A program made the position numbers and the translations under genes. 64,000 bases of DNA. It comes from Borreliella yangtzensis. Lineage in GTDB: Bacteria; Spirochaetota; Spirochaetia; Borreliales; Borreliaceae. The notes beneath the pieces are model-generated. The model did no database searches and was not told the origin of the DNA. It saw only the letters and a program-made list of their open reading frames with translations. Positions 25,168 through 33,357 of the stretch are shown piece after piece. Position 1 is the stretch's first letter. Each line of letters opens with the position of its first letter. The DNA is taken from the NCBI RefSeq assembly GCF_014201775.1, contig NZ_JACHFG010000002.1, forward strand, positions 62,001 through 126,000. The letters run 5' to 3'.

Positions 25168-25969
25168 TTTGTCCTTAATAGATAATTTGCCAGTGATCAA
25201 AAGGGCAAGATTTTTTTATCTTTACGATATTCATGGTAAGAGATATTTAGATTTATATTTAAATGGTGGAAAGAATTTTTTAGGCTATAGGCTTCAAGGT
25301 TTGAATCGCCTTTTTAAGCAAACTATGTCGAGGGGTTTGATATCCCCATATCCTTCTGTTTTTAAAAATCAGTTTGTCAATTTGATATTTACTTTTTTTA
25401 AAGAGGCTGGATCTGTTTATATTTTTAAATTAGAACAAGATGCAAAAAAATTTTTATTATCTTTAACCGGTAAAGATAAAGTTTTTATGCCTTGGGAAAA
25501 AGGAGAAGGAATATATGAGTTTAAAGTAGGATTTAATAATATTAAATATCCTATGATTTTTAATATTCCTTTGCCCGATTATACGTCTGTTAGTATTGTT
25601 GTTATAGATAATATTTCTAGAAAAATAAAATTTAAAGATAATTTTGATGCTTTAACTTTATCTTTGGCTAGACATACATTAAGCAAGCTTTTATTATATA
25701 AAAAAAATTTCAATGTTGATTTTAATTTTTTTGCAACATCTTTGTTTAAAGTGATTGATAGGTATATGTTTCCTCTTTATGATGCTTGTTATCATGCGGA
25801 AATTTTTAATGAATTTCTAAAATATGGATATTTAATTAGTCCAGATTTTAATATTCCATCTATTGTTCCCTTGAAGTTTTCTAAAGGAGATCTGGATAAT
25901 TTTAAAAAAATTTGTTTTGACCTTAAAAATAAGTTTATTGATGGGCTTGACAGTGATTCTTACAAATAA
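25160..25969 (+). CDS. Shrunken class III aminotransferase-like protein, likely inactive
   Basis: About 269 residues from ATG 25160, which overlaps gatB by eight bases; an in-frame ATG at 25133 is also possible, and neither has a ribosome site. Residues 13-45 (RARFFYLYDIHGKRYLDLYL..GKNFLGY, shown with a gap) resemble the N-terminal GxxxxDxDGxxYLDxxxGxxxxxLGH of class III PLP aminotransferases such as glutamate-1-semialdehyde aminotransferase. The C-terminus (FLKYGYLISPDF, then FSKGDLDNFKKICF) resembles their C-terminal G-x-x-x-x-P..D-I/L-D pattern. The family is about 430 residues. The central PLP-binding region, with its DE and the Schiff-base Lys segment, is largely missing. Probably a non-enzymatic descendant; function unknown. 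Match made by eye. Confidence 0.5.
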   Translation: MYNLSLIDNLPVIKRARFFYLYDIHGKRYLDLYLNGGKNFLGYRLQGLNRLFKQTMSRGLISPYPSVFKNQFVNLIFTFFKEAGSVYIFKLEQDAKKFLLSLTGKDKVFMPWEKGEGIYEFKVGFNNIKYPMIFNIPLPDYTSVSIVVIDNISRKIKFKDNFDALTLSLARHTLSKLLLYKKNFNVDFNFFATSLFKVIDRYMFPLYDACYHAEIFNEFLKYGYLISPDFNIPSIVPLKFSKGDLDNFKKICFDLKNKFIDGLDSDSYK

Positions 25970-25975
25970 TACAAT
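25947..25975 (+). promoter_or_regulatory. Sigma-70 type promoter for rplM-rpsI
   Basis: A perfect TTGACA at 25947-25952 and TACAAT at 25970-25975, separated by 17 bases, ending 46 bases before the rplM ATG. The -35 box and spacer lie within the last codons of the aminotransferase-like gene, so the L13-S9 operon has its own promoter embedded in its upstream neighbour. Confidence 0.75.
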
Positions 25976-26021
25976 TAATAAGATTTATGCATAAAATTAT
26001 ATGTTAGGGTAATGCGCTATT

Positions 26022-26486
26022 ATGAATAAAATAACCAATAATGTTACGATTTGGATCAAGCCAAAAACTGTTGAGAAGAAATGGTATGTAATTGATGCAG
26101 CAGATAAAATTTTAGGTAAAGTTGCTGTGGATGCTGTTAGAATTTTAAGGGGTAAGCATAAAGCTTATTATACTCCTCACCAGGATTTAGGTGACAATGT
26201 TATTATTATTAATGCTTCTAAGATTAGGCTTACAGGTAAAAAATATCAACAAAAACTTTATTATAGACATTCAAGATATCCGGGAGGTCTTTATTCTGAT
26301 ACTTTTAGAACATTGTCGGAGAGAAAGCCGTGCGCACCTTTAGAGATTGCTGTTAAAGGTATGTTGCCAAAAGGTCCTTTGGGGCGCGATCTTTTTAGAA
26401 ATTTAAGAGTCTTCCCTGGTTCAGAGCATACTCTTAAAGCTCAAAATCCTATAAAATTGGAAGTTAATTTAAGAGGGATAAAATGA
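26022..26486 (+). CDS. rplM: 50S ribosomal protein L13
   Basis: A 154-residue L13, an early-assembly protein of the large subunit. Family motifs: [27 protein letters not shown] (about 19-45), [18 protein letters not shown] (about 57), [11 protein letters not shown] (about 80) and [22 protein letters not shown] (about 109). About ten residues longer than E. coli L13 at the N-terminus. The ATG follows AGGGTAATG. It overlaps rpsI by four bases (ATGA), the usual L13-S9 pairing. Confidence 0.97.
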   Translation: MNKITNNVTIWIKPKTVEKKWYVIDAADKILGKVAVDAVRILRGKHKAYYTPHQDLGDNVIIINASKIRLTGKKYQQKLYYRHSRYPGGLYSDTFRTLSERKPCAPLEIAVKGMLPKGPLGRDLFRNLRVFPGSEHTLKAQNPIKLEVNLRGIK

Positions 26487-26893
26487 AAAAATCAAGTTTT
26501 AGCAATGTTAATTTATCAATGGGAACCGGTAGAAGAAAATCTTCTGTTGCTAGAGTTTACATTAGAGAGGGTAATGGTAATATAAAGATAAATAATAGAG
26601 ACTTTGACTCTTACATTCAACTTGAAAATTTAAGAACGATGGCACTATCACCTTTAGTTTTAACAAATACACTTGGTAAATATGATCTTTATATTAATGT
26701 TTATGGGGGAGGGATTTCAGGCCAATCAGGAGCAATAAGGCATGGCATTTCACGGGCTCTTTTTGAACTTGATGAATCTAACAAGATGATTTTGAGATCT
26801 AATGGATTTTTAACAAGAGATTCAAGGAAGGTTGAACGTAAAAAATTTGGGCAGAAAAAAGCGCGAAAAAGTTTTCAATTTTCTAAAAGATAA
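26483..26893 (+). CDS. rpsI: 30S ribosomal protein S9
   Basis: A 136-residue S9. Motifs: [19 protein letters not shown] (about 15), [19 protein letters not shown] (about 73) and the basic C-terminal tail [29 protein letters not shown], whose final Lys-Arg contacts P-site tRNA. The start overlaps the end of rplM (ATGA), so translation is coupled. Transcription probably ends at the palindrome 30 bases downstream, shared with eno. Confidence 0.97.
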   Translation: MKKSSFSNVNLSMGTGRRKSSVARVYIREGNGNIKINNRDFDSYIQLENLRTMALSPLVLTNTLGKYDLYINVYGGGISGQSGAIRHGISRALFELDESNKMILRSNGFLTRDSRKVERKKFGQKKARKSFQFSKR

Positions 26894-26922
26894 TTTTATT
26901 TTCTATAATTTTACATTTTTAT

Positions 26923-28267
<1,345 letters not shown>

Positions 28268-28270
28268 TTA

Positions 28271-28299
28271 TTTACTTTAATGTATCTTTTTAGTATAAT
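28271..28299 (+). promoter_or_regulatory. Candidate promoter for the p26 gene
   Basis: TTTACT at 28271-28276 and TATAAT at 28294-28299 with 17 bases between, pointing at the p26 gene 66 bases downstream in the eno-p26 divergent region. A second TATAAT (28358-28363) sits only three bases before the p26 ATG and would give a leaderless or internally started transcript if used. Confidence 0.5.
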
Positions 28300-28365
28300 G
28301 TTAAAAGGTATAAATGTGTAGTATTTTTCCAAAAGAATTGTTATTGTGAGTCTTATATATAATCT

Positions 28366-29121
28366 ATGAAAGAAAGGTATTTATGTTTATTGGTTTTTAC
28401 AGCTTTATGTGTTAATAATCTTTTTTCAGATAGTTATGTAATGTATGATTTTGATTTAAGTTTAAATGAATTTTTGGAAGTTTCAACAAGAAAAGACAAT
28501 TTTGAGCCTATGGTTGATTCCAATCGTATATTATTATTTTATCCTCCTAATAAGGGCATTAGAAAAATTTTTGCTGCCTTTGATTTTGATCATTATGCTA
28601 AAAAATATTTATTCAAAAAAAATGAATATGGAGTTTTTTTTGTTAAAGTTAATATTCCTCATGGCACAAGTGATATAAAATATAGGCTTATTATAGACGG
28701 TGTTTGGACTAATGACGAATATAATAAAAATGTGGTTTACAATGAGGATTTAACCCCATTTTCTAAAATTGAGATTGCTAAAGAGAAGTCCAGTTATATT
28801 TCTTTGAGGAATCCAATACAATCGTATGACAATAACGAGATTGAAATTTTTTATATAGGTCGTCCTGGACAAATAGTTACAATAGCTGGTAGTTTTAATA
28901 ATTTTAATCCTTTTTTAAATAGGCTTATTGAAAAAGAAGACAATAAGGGAATTTATACTATTAAGCTTAAAAATTTACCTAAGGATAGAATTTATTATTA
29001 TTTTATTGATTCTGGTAACAAAGTAATAGATAAAAATAATGTTAATAGAATTAACTTATACTTTGTAGAAGGAATTGATAATAAAATAGATTTTGAAGTT
29101 TCCTATTTTGACCATAAATAG
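28366..29121 (+). CDS. p26: P26-type secreted protein with two E-set/CBM48-like domains
   Basis: A 251-residue exported protein with signal peptide MKERYLCLLVFTALCVNNLFS. The mature part seems to hold two immunoglobulin-like E-set domains. The second (about 160-245) has IVTIAGSFNNFNPFLNRL, then GIYTIKLKNLPKDRIYYYFID, the pattern of AMPK/CBM48 glycogen-binding domains (VxVxGxFNxW.., then L..G.Y.YKF.vDG). The first (about 45-115) has KIFAAFDFDHYAKKYLF and a KYRLIIDGVWTND that fits the same pattern. The usual Trp after the FNNF turn is missing. It diverges from eno and converges with oppF, ending 16 bases from that gene's stop. The name follows B. burgdorferi P26 (from memory BB0336). Ligand unknown. 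Confidence 0.68.
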   Translation: MKERYLCLLVFTALCVNNLFSDSYVMYDFDLSLNEFLEVSTRKDNFEPMVDSNRILLFYPPNKGIRKIFAAFDFDHYAKKYLFKKNEYGVFFVKVNIPHGTSDIKYRLIIDGVWTNDEYNKNVVYNEDLTPFSKIEIAKEKSSYISLRNPIQSYDNNEIEIFYIGRPGQIVTIAGSFNNFNPFLNRLIEKEDNKGIYTIKLKNLPKDRIYYYFIDSGNKVIDKNNVNRINLYFVEGIDNKIDFEVSYFDHK

Positions 29122-29136
29122 GTCTTTTAAGTTGAT

Positions 29137-30108
29137 TTATTTATTCATCTCATCAAAAAGGTATTTAGATACAAAATGATCTTTTTCTACTTCTTCAAGT
29201 TTTGGGTGTACTTGGGTTAATAAATGAATTTTTCTAATGTTTGCTAAAGTTTGTTCGTCTAGCTTTATAGTTTTATTTTTTCTTTTTTCAGGGTTAATTT
29301 CAGGAATTGATGCTATTAGCATTTTAGTATATGGGTGAATTGGGTTTGAAAATAGTGTTTCTCTGGGTGCAAGTTCTAGGATAACTCCTAGGTACATTAC
29401 AGCGATTTTATCACTCATATATTTTACTACAGCAAGATCGTGAGAAATAAATAAATAAGATAAATTAAATTCTTTTTGTAAGGTTTTTAGTAAATTTAGA
29501 ATTTGAGCCCTGATTGATACATCAAGTGCAGAAACGGCTTCGTCTAAAAGTAAAAGCTTAGGATTTAAAGCCAGTGCTCTGGCAATTCCTATCCTCTGTC
29601 TTTGTCCTCCAGAAAATTCATGAGGATATCTAGCTAACATACTTTTATGTAACCCAACAATATCTGTTAATTCGTTAACCCTTTGCTCTATTTCTTTTTT
29701 TGTTTTTGGAAGAATTTTGTTTTCATTGTATATTTCTAGCGGTTCTGCTATTATTTCTTTTATTGTCATTCTTGGATCAAGTGAAGTATGAGGATCTTGA
29801 AATACCATTTGCATATCTTTTTTTGTTTTTAAAAGTTCTTTTTTTGAAAGTTTAGTTATATTTTTTTCGTTAAAGTAAATATTTCCAGAAGTTGGTGTGT
29901 AAAGCTGCATTATTGAGCGAAGAGTAGTAGATTTGCCGCAGCCAGATTCTCCCACAAGTCCTAGAGTTTTATTTTTTTCAACTTCAAAGCTAATATTGTT
30001 TACTGCATTGACTTTTTGTTTGTTTTTCCAAAATAAAAAATCTTCTCCAGTTATGAATGTTTGTGTTAAATTTTCTACTTTAAGAATTATTTCTTTTTTA
30101 CTGCTCAT
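29137..30108 (-). CDS. oppF: Oligopeptide ABC transporter ATPase OppF
   Basis: The second nucleotide-binding subunit of the Opp importer. It has 323 residues: Walker A GESGCGKST (about 52), Q-loop QMVFQDPHTSLDPRM (about 98), signature FSGGQRQRIGIARAL (about 164), Walker B LLLLDEAVSALDVS (about 184), switch His in FISHDLAVVKYMSD (about 215), and the C-terminal oligopeptide-transporter extension (about 245-320). A GAGGAG ribosome site lies within the end of oppD; the oppD stop abuts this ATG. Last gene of the opp run, convergent with p26. Confidence 0.96.
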   Translation of the reverse strand: MSSKKEIILKVENLTQTFITGEDFLFWKNKQKVNAVNNISFEVEKNKTLGLVGESGCGKSTTLRSIMQLYTPTSGNIYFNEKNITKLSKKELLKTKKDMQMVFQDPHTSLDPRMTIKEIIAEPLEIYNENKILPKTKKEIEQRVNELTDIVGLHKSMLARYPHEFSGGQRQRIGIARALALNPKLLLLDEAVSALDVSIRAQILNLLKTLQKEFNLSYLFISHDLAVVKYMSDKIAVMYLGVILELAPRETLFSNPIHPYTKMLIASIPEINPEKRKNKTIKLDEQTLANIRKIHLLTQVHPKLEEVEKDHFVSKYLFDEMNK

Positions 30109-30981
30109 TTAAAACTCCTCAATTCTGGTTTTTGTGATCTTAATAGGATTTTCTTTTATTGAATAAAGTTTTTTATTTGGATCGTGTTCTAGTGTAAGAA
30201 TTGATTTTAAAAGTCCAATAGTATAGGGGTGTTTAGGATTATTAAATATTTCCTCTACCGTTCCCTCTTCTACAATTTTTCCTTGATACATAACAGATAC
30301 TGTATCACAAATTTCAGCAACAACTGCAAGATCATGCGTTATAAATATAGTAGAAGTATTAAATTTTTTAGAGAGGTTTTTAATTAATAATAATATTTGC
30401 TCTTGAATTGTAACATCAAGGGCTGTTGTTGGCTCATCTGCTATTAGTAAGGATGGATGACAGCTAAGCGCCATGGCAATCATTACTCTTTGTCTCATCC
30501 CTCCTGAAAATTGATGGGGGAAATGTTTTATTCTCTCTTCTGAGTTTACAACACCAACAGTTTTTAACATTTCTATTGCTTTTTCTTTGGCTTCTCTTTT
30601 CCCCAATTTTTGATGTAAGATTATTGTTTCTTCAAGTTGAGTTGATATTCTTAAAAATGGGTTCAGCGAAGTCATTGGGTCTTGAAATATCATTGATATT
30701 TTATTTCCCCTGATTTTTAAAAGTTCTTTTTCGCTAAGTTTTAGCAAATCTTGATTTTCAAATAGTATTTCTCCACTTTTATATACTGTTGTAAGTTCTG
30801 GTAATAATTTTAAAATAGCCATGCTTGTGACGGATTTCCCACTTCCAGATTCTCCAACAATAGCCCTAATTTCTCCTCTTTTTACAGACAGGTTAATATT
30901 GCTTACGGGATGAATTGTTGTGTGTTTTAGTCTAAATTCAATTGATAAGTTTTTTATTTCTAATATATTTTCTTGTTCCAT
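30109..30981 (-). CDS. oppD: Oligopeptide ABC transporter ATPase OppD
   Basis: The first nucleotide-binding subunit of Opp. It has 290 residues: Walker A GESGSGKSV (about 42), Q-loop MIFQDPMTSLNPFL (about 93), signature FSGGMRQRVMIAMAL (about 150), Walker B LLIADEPTTALDVT (about 170) and FITHDLAVVAEICD (about 201). It lacks the cysteine-rich iron-sulfur C-terminus reported for some OppD/DppD proteins and is about 40 residues shorter than E. coli OppD. An AAGGAGA site precedes the ATG. Adjacent to oppC (12 bases) and oppF (0 bases). Confidence 0.96.
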   Translation of the reverse strand: MEQENILEIKNLSIEFRLKHTTIHPVSNINLSVKRGEIRAIVGESGSGKSVTSMAILKLLPELTTVYKSGEILFENQDLLKLSEKELLKIRGNKISMIFQDPMTSLNPFLRISTQLEETIILHQKLGKREAKEKAIEMLKTVGVVNSEERIKHFPHQFSGGMRQRVMIAMALSCHPSLLIADEPTTALDVTIQEQILLLIKNLSKKFNTSTIFITHDLAVVAEICDTVSVMYQGKIVEEGTVEEIFNNPKHPYTIGLLKSILTLEHDPNKKLYSIKENPIKITKTRIEEF

Positions 30982-30993
30982 TTCAATTTCTCC

Positions 30994-32043
30994 TTAGATG
31001 CTATCTTTTGGATCAAATGCATCCCTTAACCCGTCACCTAAAAAGTTCATAAATAATAAAAATATTGTCATAACTATAGCCGGAATAAAAACTTTCCATG
31101 GATATTCAACAAATGTAGCAATTCCATTTTGCACTAATTCTCCCCAGCTTGTCATTGGGGCTGAAATTCCAAGTCCTAAAAAGGACAAAAAAGCTTCAGC
31201 CATAATAAAGCTTGGGACTCTTATTGTTGTGAATATAACTATCATCCCAATGCTATTAGGAATTAAGTGTTTTAATATTATTCTTTTATTCGTTGCGCCA
31301 AAGGTTTTGGATGCTTGTATAAATTCTGAACTTGATAATGATTGTACTTGACCCCGCACAACCCTAGCTACTGTTAACCACGATACAAATGCAAGTGCTA
31401 TGAATAATCCTATTATACTTCTTTCCATTATTGACATTAGTATTATTACAATAAGCAAATAGGGTAATACATAAAGAATTTCGATTGTTTTGGTGATTAT
31501 TTTATCAGGTAACCCTCCAAAAAATCCTGCTATTGAACCTAGAATAGTTCCTATTATCATAGACAAAAAAGCTCCAATAAATCCTACAGAAAGAGAGATT
31601 TGACTGCCTTGTATTAATCTTGCAAGCAAATCTCTTCCAAGATTGTCTGTACCAAGTAAATACACTCTTTTGTGTATTTTTACTTCCCTTTTATCTATTA
31701 TTTGAACTTCATTTTCTATCTTTATTTTTATGTCTTCTAATTTTTTTAGTTCTTCTTCATTTATTTCTCTTCTTTCTTTTTTTGCTAATTTTTCAATAAA
31801 CTTTTTCTCTTTCTTGTACCATAATTCCCCAGCAGCTTGGAAAGATGGTGGTAAATCGGAATGCTCTACTATTTGAGTATGGTATTTATATATTGGCAAT
31901 ATTGGTTGTAAAATAGCAATTAAGATATAAAATCCAATTACAAAAAGACTGCCGAATGCCAGCTTATTTTCTTTGAATCTTGACCAAGCTCTGCTTTCGA
32001 GTTTAGAATTTTTTTTTTCATTTTGTTTTTCAAGGCTATTCAT
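30994..32043 (-). CDS. oppC: Oligopeptide ABC transporter permease OppC
   Basis: An inner-membrane permease of Opp, 349 residues with about six membrane segments. The C-terminal membrane domain holds the ABC-permease EAA-type loop (EFIQASKTFGATNKRIILKH, about 245) and the DNLGRDLLARLIQGS segment typical of DppC/OppC (about 132). Residues about 75-125 are a charged insert (KKEKKFIEKLAKKERREINE and onward) between the first membrane segment and the conserved core, which I do not recall in E. coli OppC. An AGGAGA ribosome site precedes the ATG at 32043. Confidence 0.94.
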   Translation of the reverse strand: MNSLEKQNEKKNSKLESRAWSRFKENKLAFGSLFVIGFYILIAILQPILPIYKYHTQIVEHSDLPPSFQAAGELWYKKEKKFIEKLAKKERREINEEELKKLEDIKIKIENEVQIIDKREVKIHKRVYLLGTDNLGRDLLARLIQGSQISLSVGFIGAFLSMIIGTILGSIAGFFGGLPDKIITKTIEILYVLPYLLIVIILMSIMERSIIGLFIALAFVSWLTVARVVRGQVQSLSSSEFIQASKTFGATNKRIILKHLIPNSIGMIVIFTTIRVPSFIMAEAFLSFLGLGISAPMTSWGELVQNGIATFVEYPWKVFIPAIVMTIFLLFMNFLGDGLRDAFDPKDSI

Positions 32044-32055
32044 TTTGATTTTCTC

Positions 32056-32976
32056 CTACACCCTTGGATCTAACATTTTATATATAATATCTGATATTAA
32101 TATAGAAATAAGCAGTATTATTGAATATACTAATAACCCCCCCATTAGCACTGGGTAATCTCTGTTTAGTGCGGATTCTGTTATAAACATTCCCATTCCA
32201 GCAATTCTAAATATTTTTTCAATAACTACGCTTCCAGAAATTATAGCAGCAAATGCTGGACCTATATAACTTACTACAGGTAGCATTGCCCCCCTTAACA
32301 TGTGCTTTATAACTATCTTTCTGAAGCTTAGTCCTTTTGCACGTGCAGTTCTTATAAAGTCACTTTGTATTATTTCTAGCATTGAGCCTCTTATTATTCT
32401 TGCAAAAATAGCTACATTAGGCATGCTAAGAGTTATTATAGGTAAAATTAAATTTGAAAATCCTCCTCTTTCTGTAATCCATCCAGAAGTGTAGAATAAG
32501 CCCCATTTAATTGCAAAAAAGTATTGTAAAATTGGTCCTATTACAAATAATGGTATGGAAATTCCTAATATTGCTATTGATGTTATTATATAATCTATAT
32601 AATTATTTTTATAAATAGCAGCTAATATTCCTATTGGTATTCCTATTGAAAGTGATATAATGAGGGATATTACCCCGAGTGTAAGTGATTTTGGAAATCC
32701 TAATTTTATGTATTGATTAACTGTAAGATCTTTCTTTTTAAGAGAAGGTCCCAGATCTCCTTTTAAAACGTTTGAAATATAATAAAAGGCTTGAATATAA
32801 AAAGGCTTATCAAGATGATATTTCTCCATTAATCTTGCTTTTACTTGAGGATCAATGGGTTTTTCAGAATCAAATGGACTTCCAGGAGCCATTCTCATTA
32901 CAAAAAAGCATAAAAAAATTATGGCTAGTAAAGTTGGTATTATTCCTATTATTTTTTTTAAAGTAAACTTTAACAT
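32056..32976 (-). CDS. oppB: Oligopeptide ABC transporter permease OppB
   Basis: An inner-membrane permease of Opp. From ATG 32976 it is 306 residues (MLKFTLKKIIGIIPTLLAII), the usual OppB length. AAAGGAG (32982-32988) is an ideal ribosome site for this start. The longer reading frame back to 33024 would begin inside a -10 promoter box and is rejected. Six membrane segments are predicted. Motifs: FFVMRMAPGSPFD (about 25), YHLDKPFYIQAFYYI, and the permease loop FIRTARAKGLSFRKIVIKH (about 215). It is the first gene of oppBCDF after the three oppA genes, with its own candidate promoter upstream. Confidence 0.95.
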   Translation of the reverse strand: MLKFTLKKIIGIIPTLLAIIFLCFFVMRMAPGSPFDSEKPIDPQVKARLMEKYHLDKPFYIQAFYYISNVLKGDLGPSLKKKDLTVNQYIKLGFPKSLTLGVISLIISLSIGIPIGILAAIYKNNYIDYIITSIAILGISIPLFVIGPILQYFFAIKWGLFYTSGWITERGGFSNLILPIITLSMPNVAIFARIIRGSMLEIIQSDFIRTARAKGLSFRKIVIKHMLRGAMLPVVSYIGPAFAAIISGSVVIEKIFRIAGMGMFITESALNRDYPVLMGGLLVYSIILLISILISDIIYKMLDPRV

Positions 32977-33023
32977 TTTTGCTCCTTTGTAAATAGGTAA
33001 TTGGCAACATGATATATTAGTCA

Positions 33024-33054
33024 ATTATATCATATAGTATTTATTGTTTTTCAA
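33024..33054 (-). promoter_or_regulatory. Extended -10 promoter for oppBCDF
   Basis: Reading the minus strand, TTGAAA at 33054-33049 is followed after 19 bases by TATAAT at 33029-33024. The TG of TGATATAAT (33032-33024) gives the extended -10 form, which offsets the long spacer. Transcription would begin near 33017, about 40 bases before the oppB ATG at 32976. This allows oppBCDF to be made separately from the oppA genes. Confidence 0.6.
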
Positions 33055-33357
33055 GCTATGATTGATAATTTTTGATGGAGCAGCGGGTTGTTTGCGTTAG
33101 AATTAACAATTCGATTTTCGATAAAATGTACTTTGCCCTTTTTAAAATTTTTATTTAAAAATTTTGTTATGTTGATTAGAGAGTATTGTTTTTTTGTTTG
33201 CTATTTAAAAGCAATTTAACTTTAAAATACTGAAACATTATTTATGTAATTTTGCTTTGAACAAGGCACCTCTTTTGAGTGTTATTTATCTAGTTTGCTA
33301 TTATATTAGACTTCAATATTATTTTTAATTTATATTGAAGTCTTTTTGAAAAATTAA
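33055..33357. other. Intergenic stretch between oppA3 and oppB promoter
   Basis: About 300 bases with no supported gene. It contains a locally GC-richer patch (33077-33098), an AT inverted repeat of AAAATTTTT type (about 33143-33164) and the hairpin at 33308-33343. Neither strand has an open frame with a ribosome site. The patch is not a tRNA: I could not fold an acceptor and T arm. Confidence 0.5.
33308..33343 (+). terminator. Hairpin with T run on the plus strand, downstream of oppA3
   Basis: A perfect 12-base stem, AGACTTCAATAT at 33308-33319 and its complement at 33332-33343, with a 12-base loop. The uridine run (TCTTTTTG) follows only on the plus strand; read from the minus strand, the oppA3 direction, the stem is followed by TAATATAATAG, a poor T tract. 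It may still end oppA3 transcripts weakly, but as drawn it is a plus-strand terminator with no plus-strand gene before it. Confidence 0.5.

Noticed and set aside
30998-31351. 117-codon plus-strand frame inside oppC
   Set aside because: Antisense to highly conserved OppC sequence with no independent coding evidence.
32977-33024. A longer OppB beginning at 33024
   Set aside because: It starts inside an extended -10 promoter element, has no ribosome site, and adds a hydrophilic stretch not found in OppB; ATG 32976 has AAAGGAG upstream.
33077-33120. GC-richer patch with a TTCGATT string, considered as a tRNA or tRNA fragment
   Set aside because: No acceptor stem or T arm could be paired and no CCA-type end is visible.
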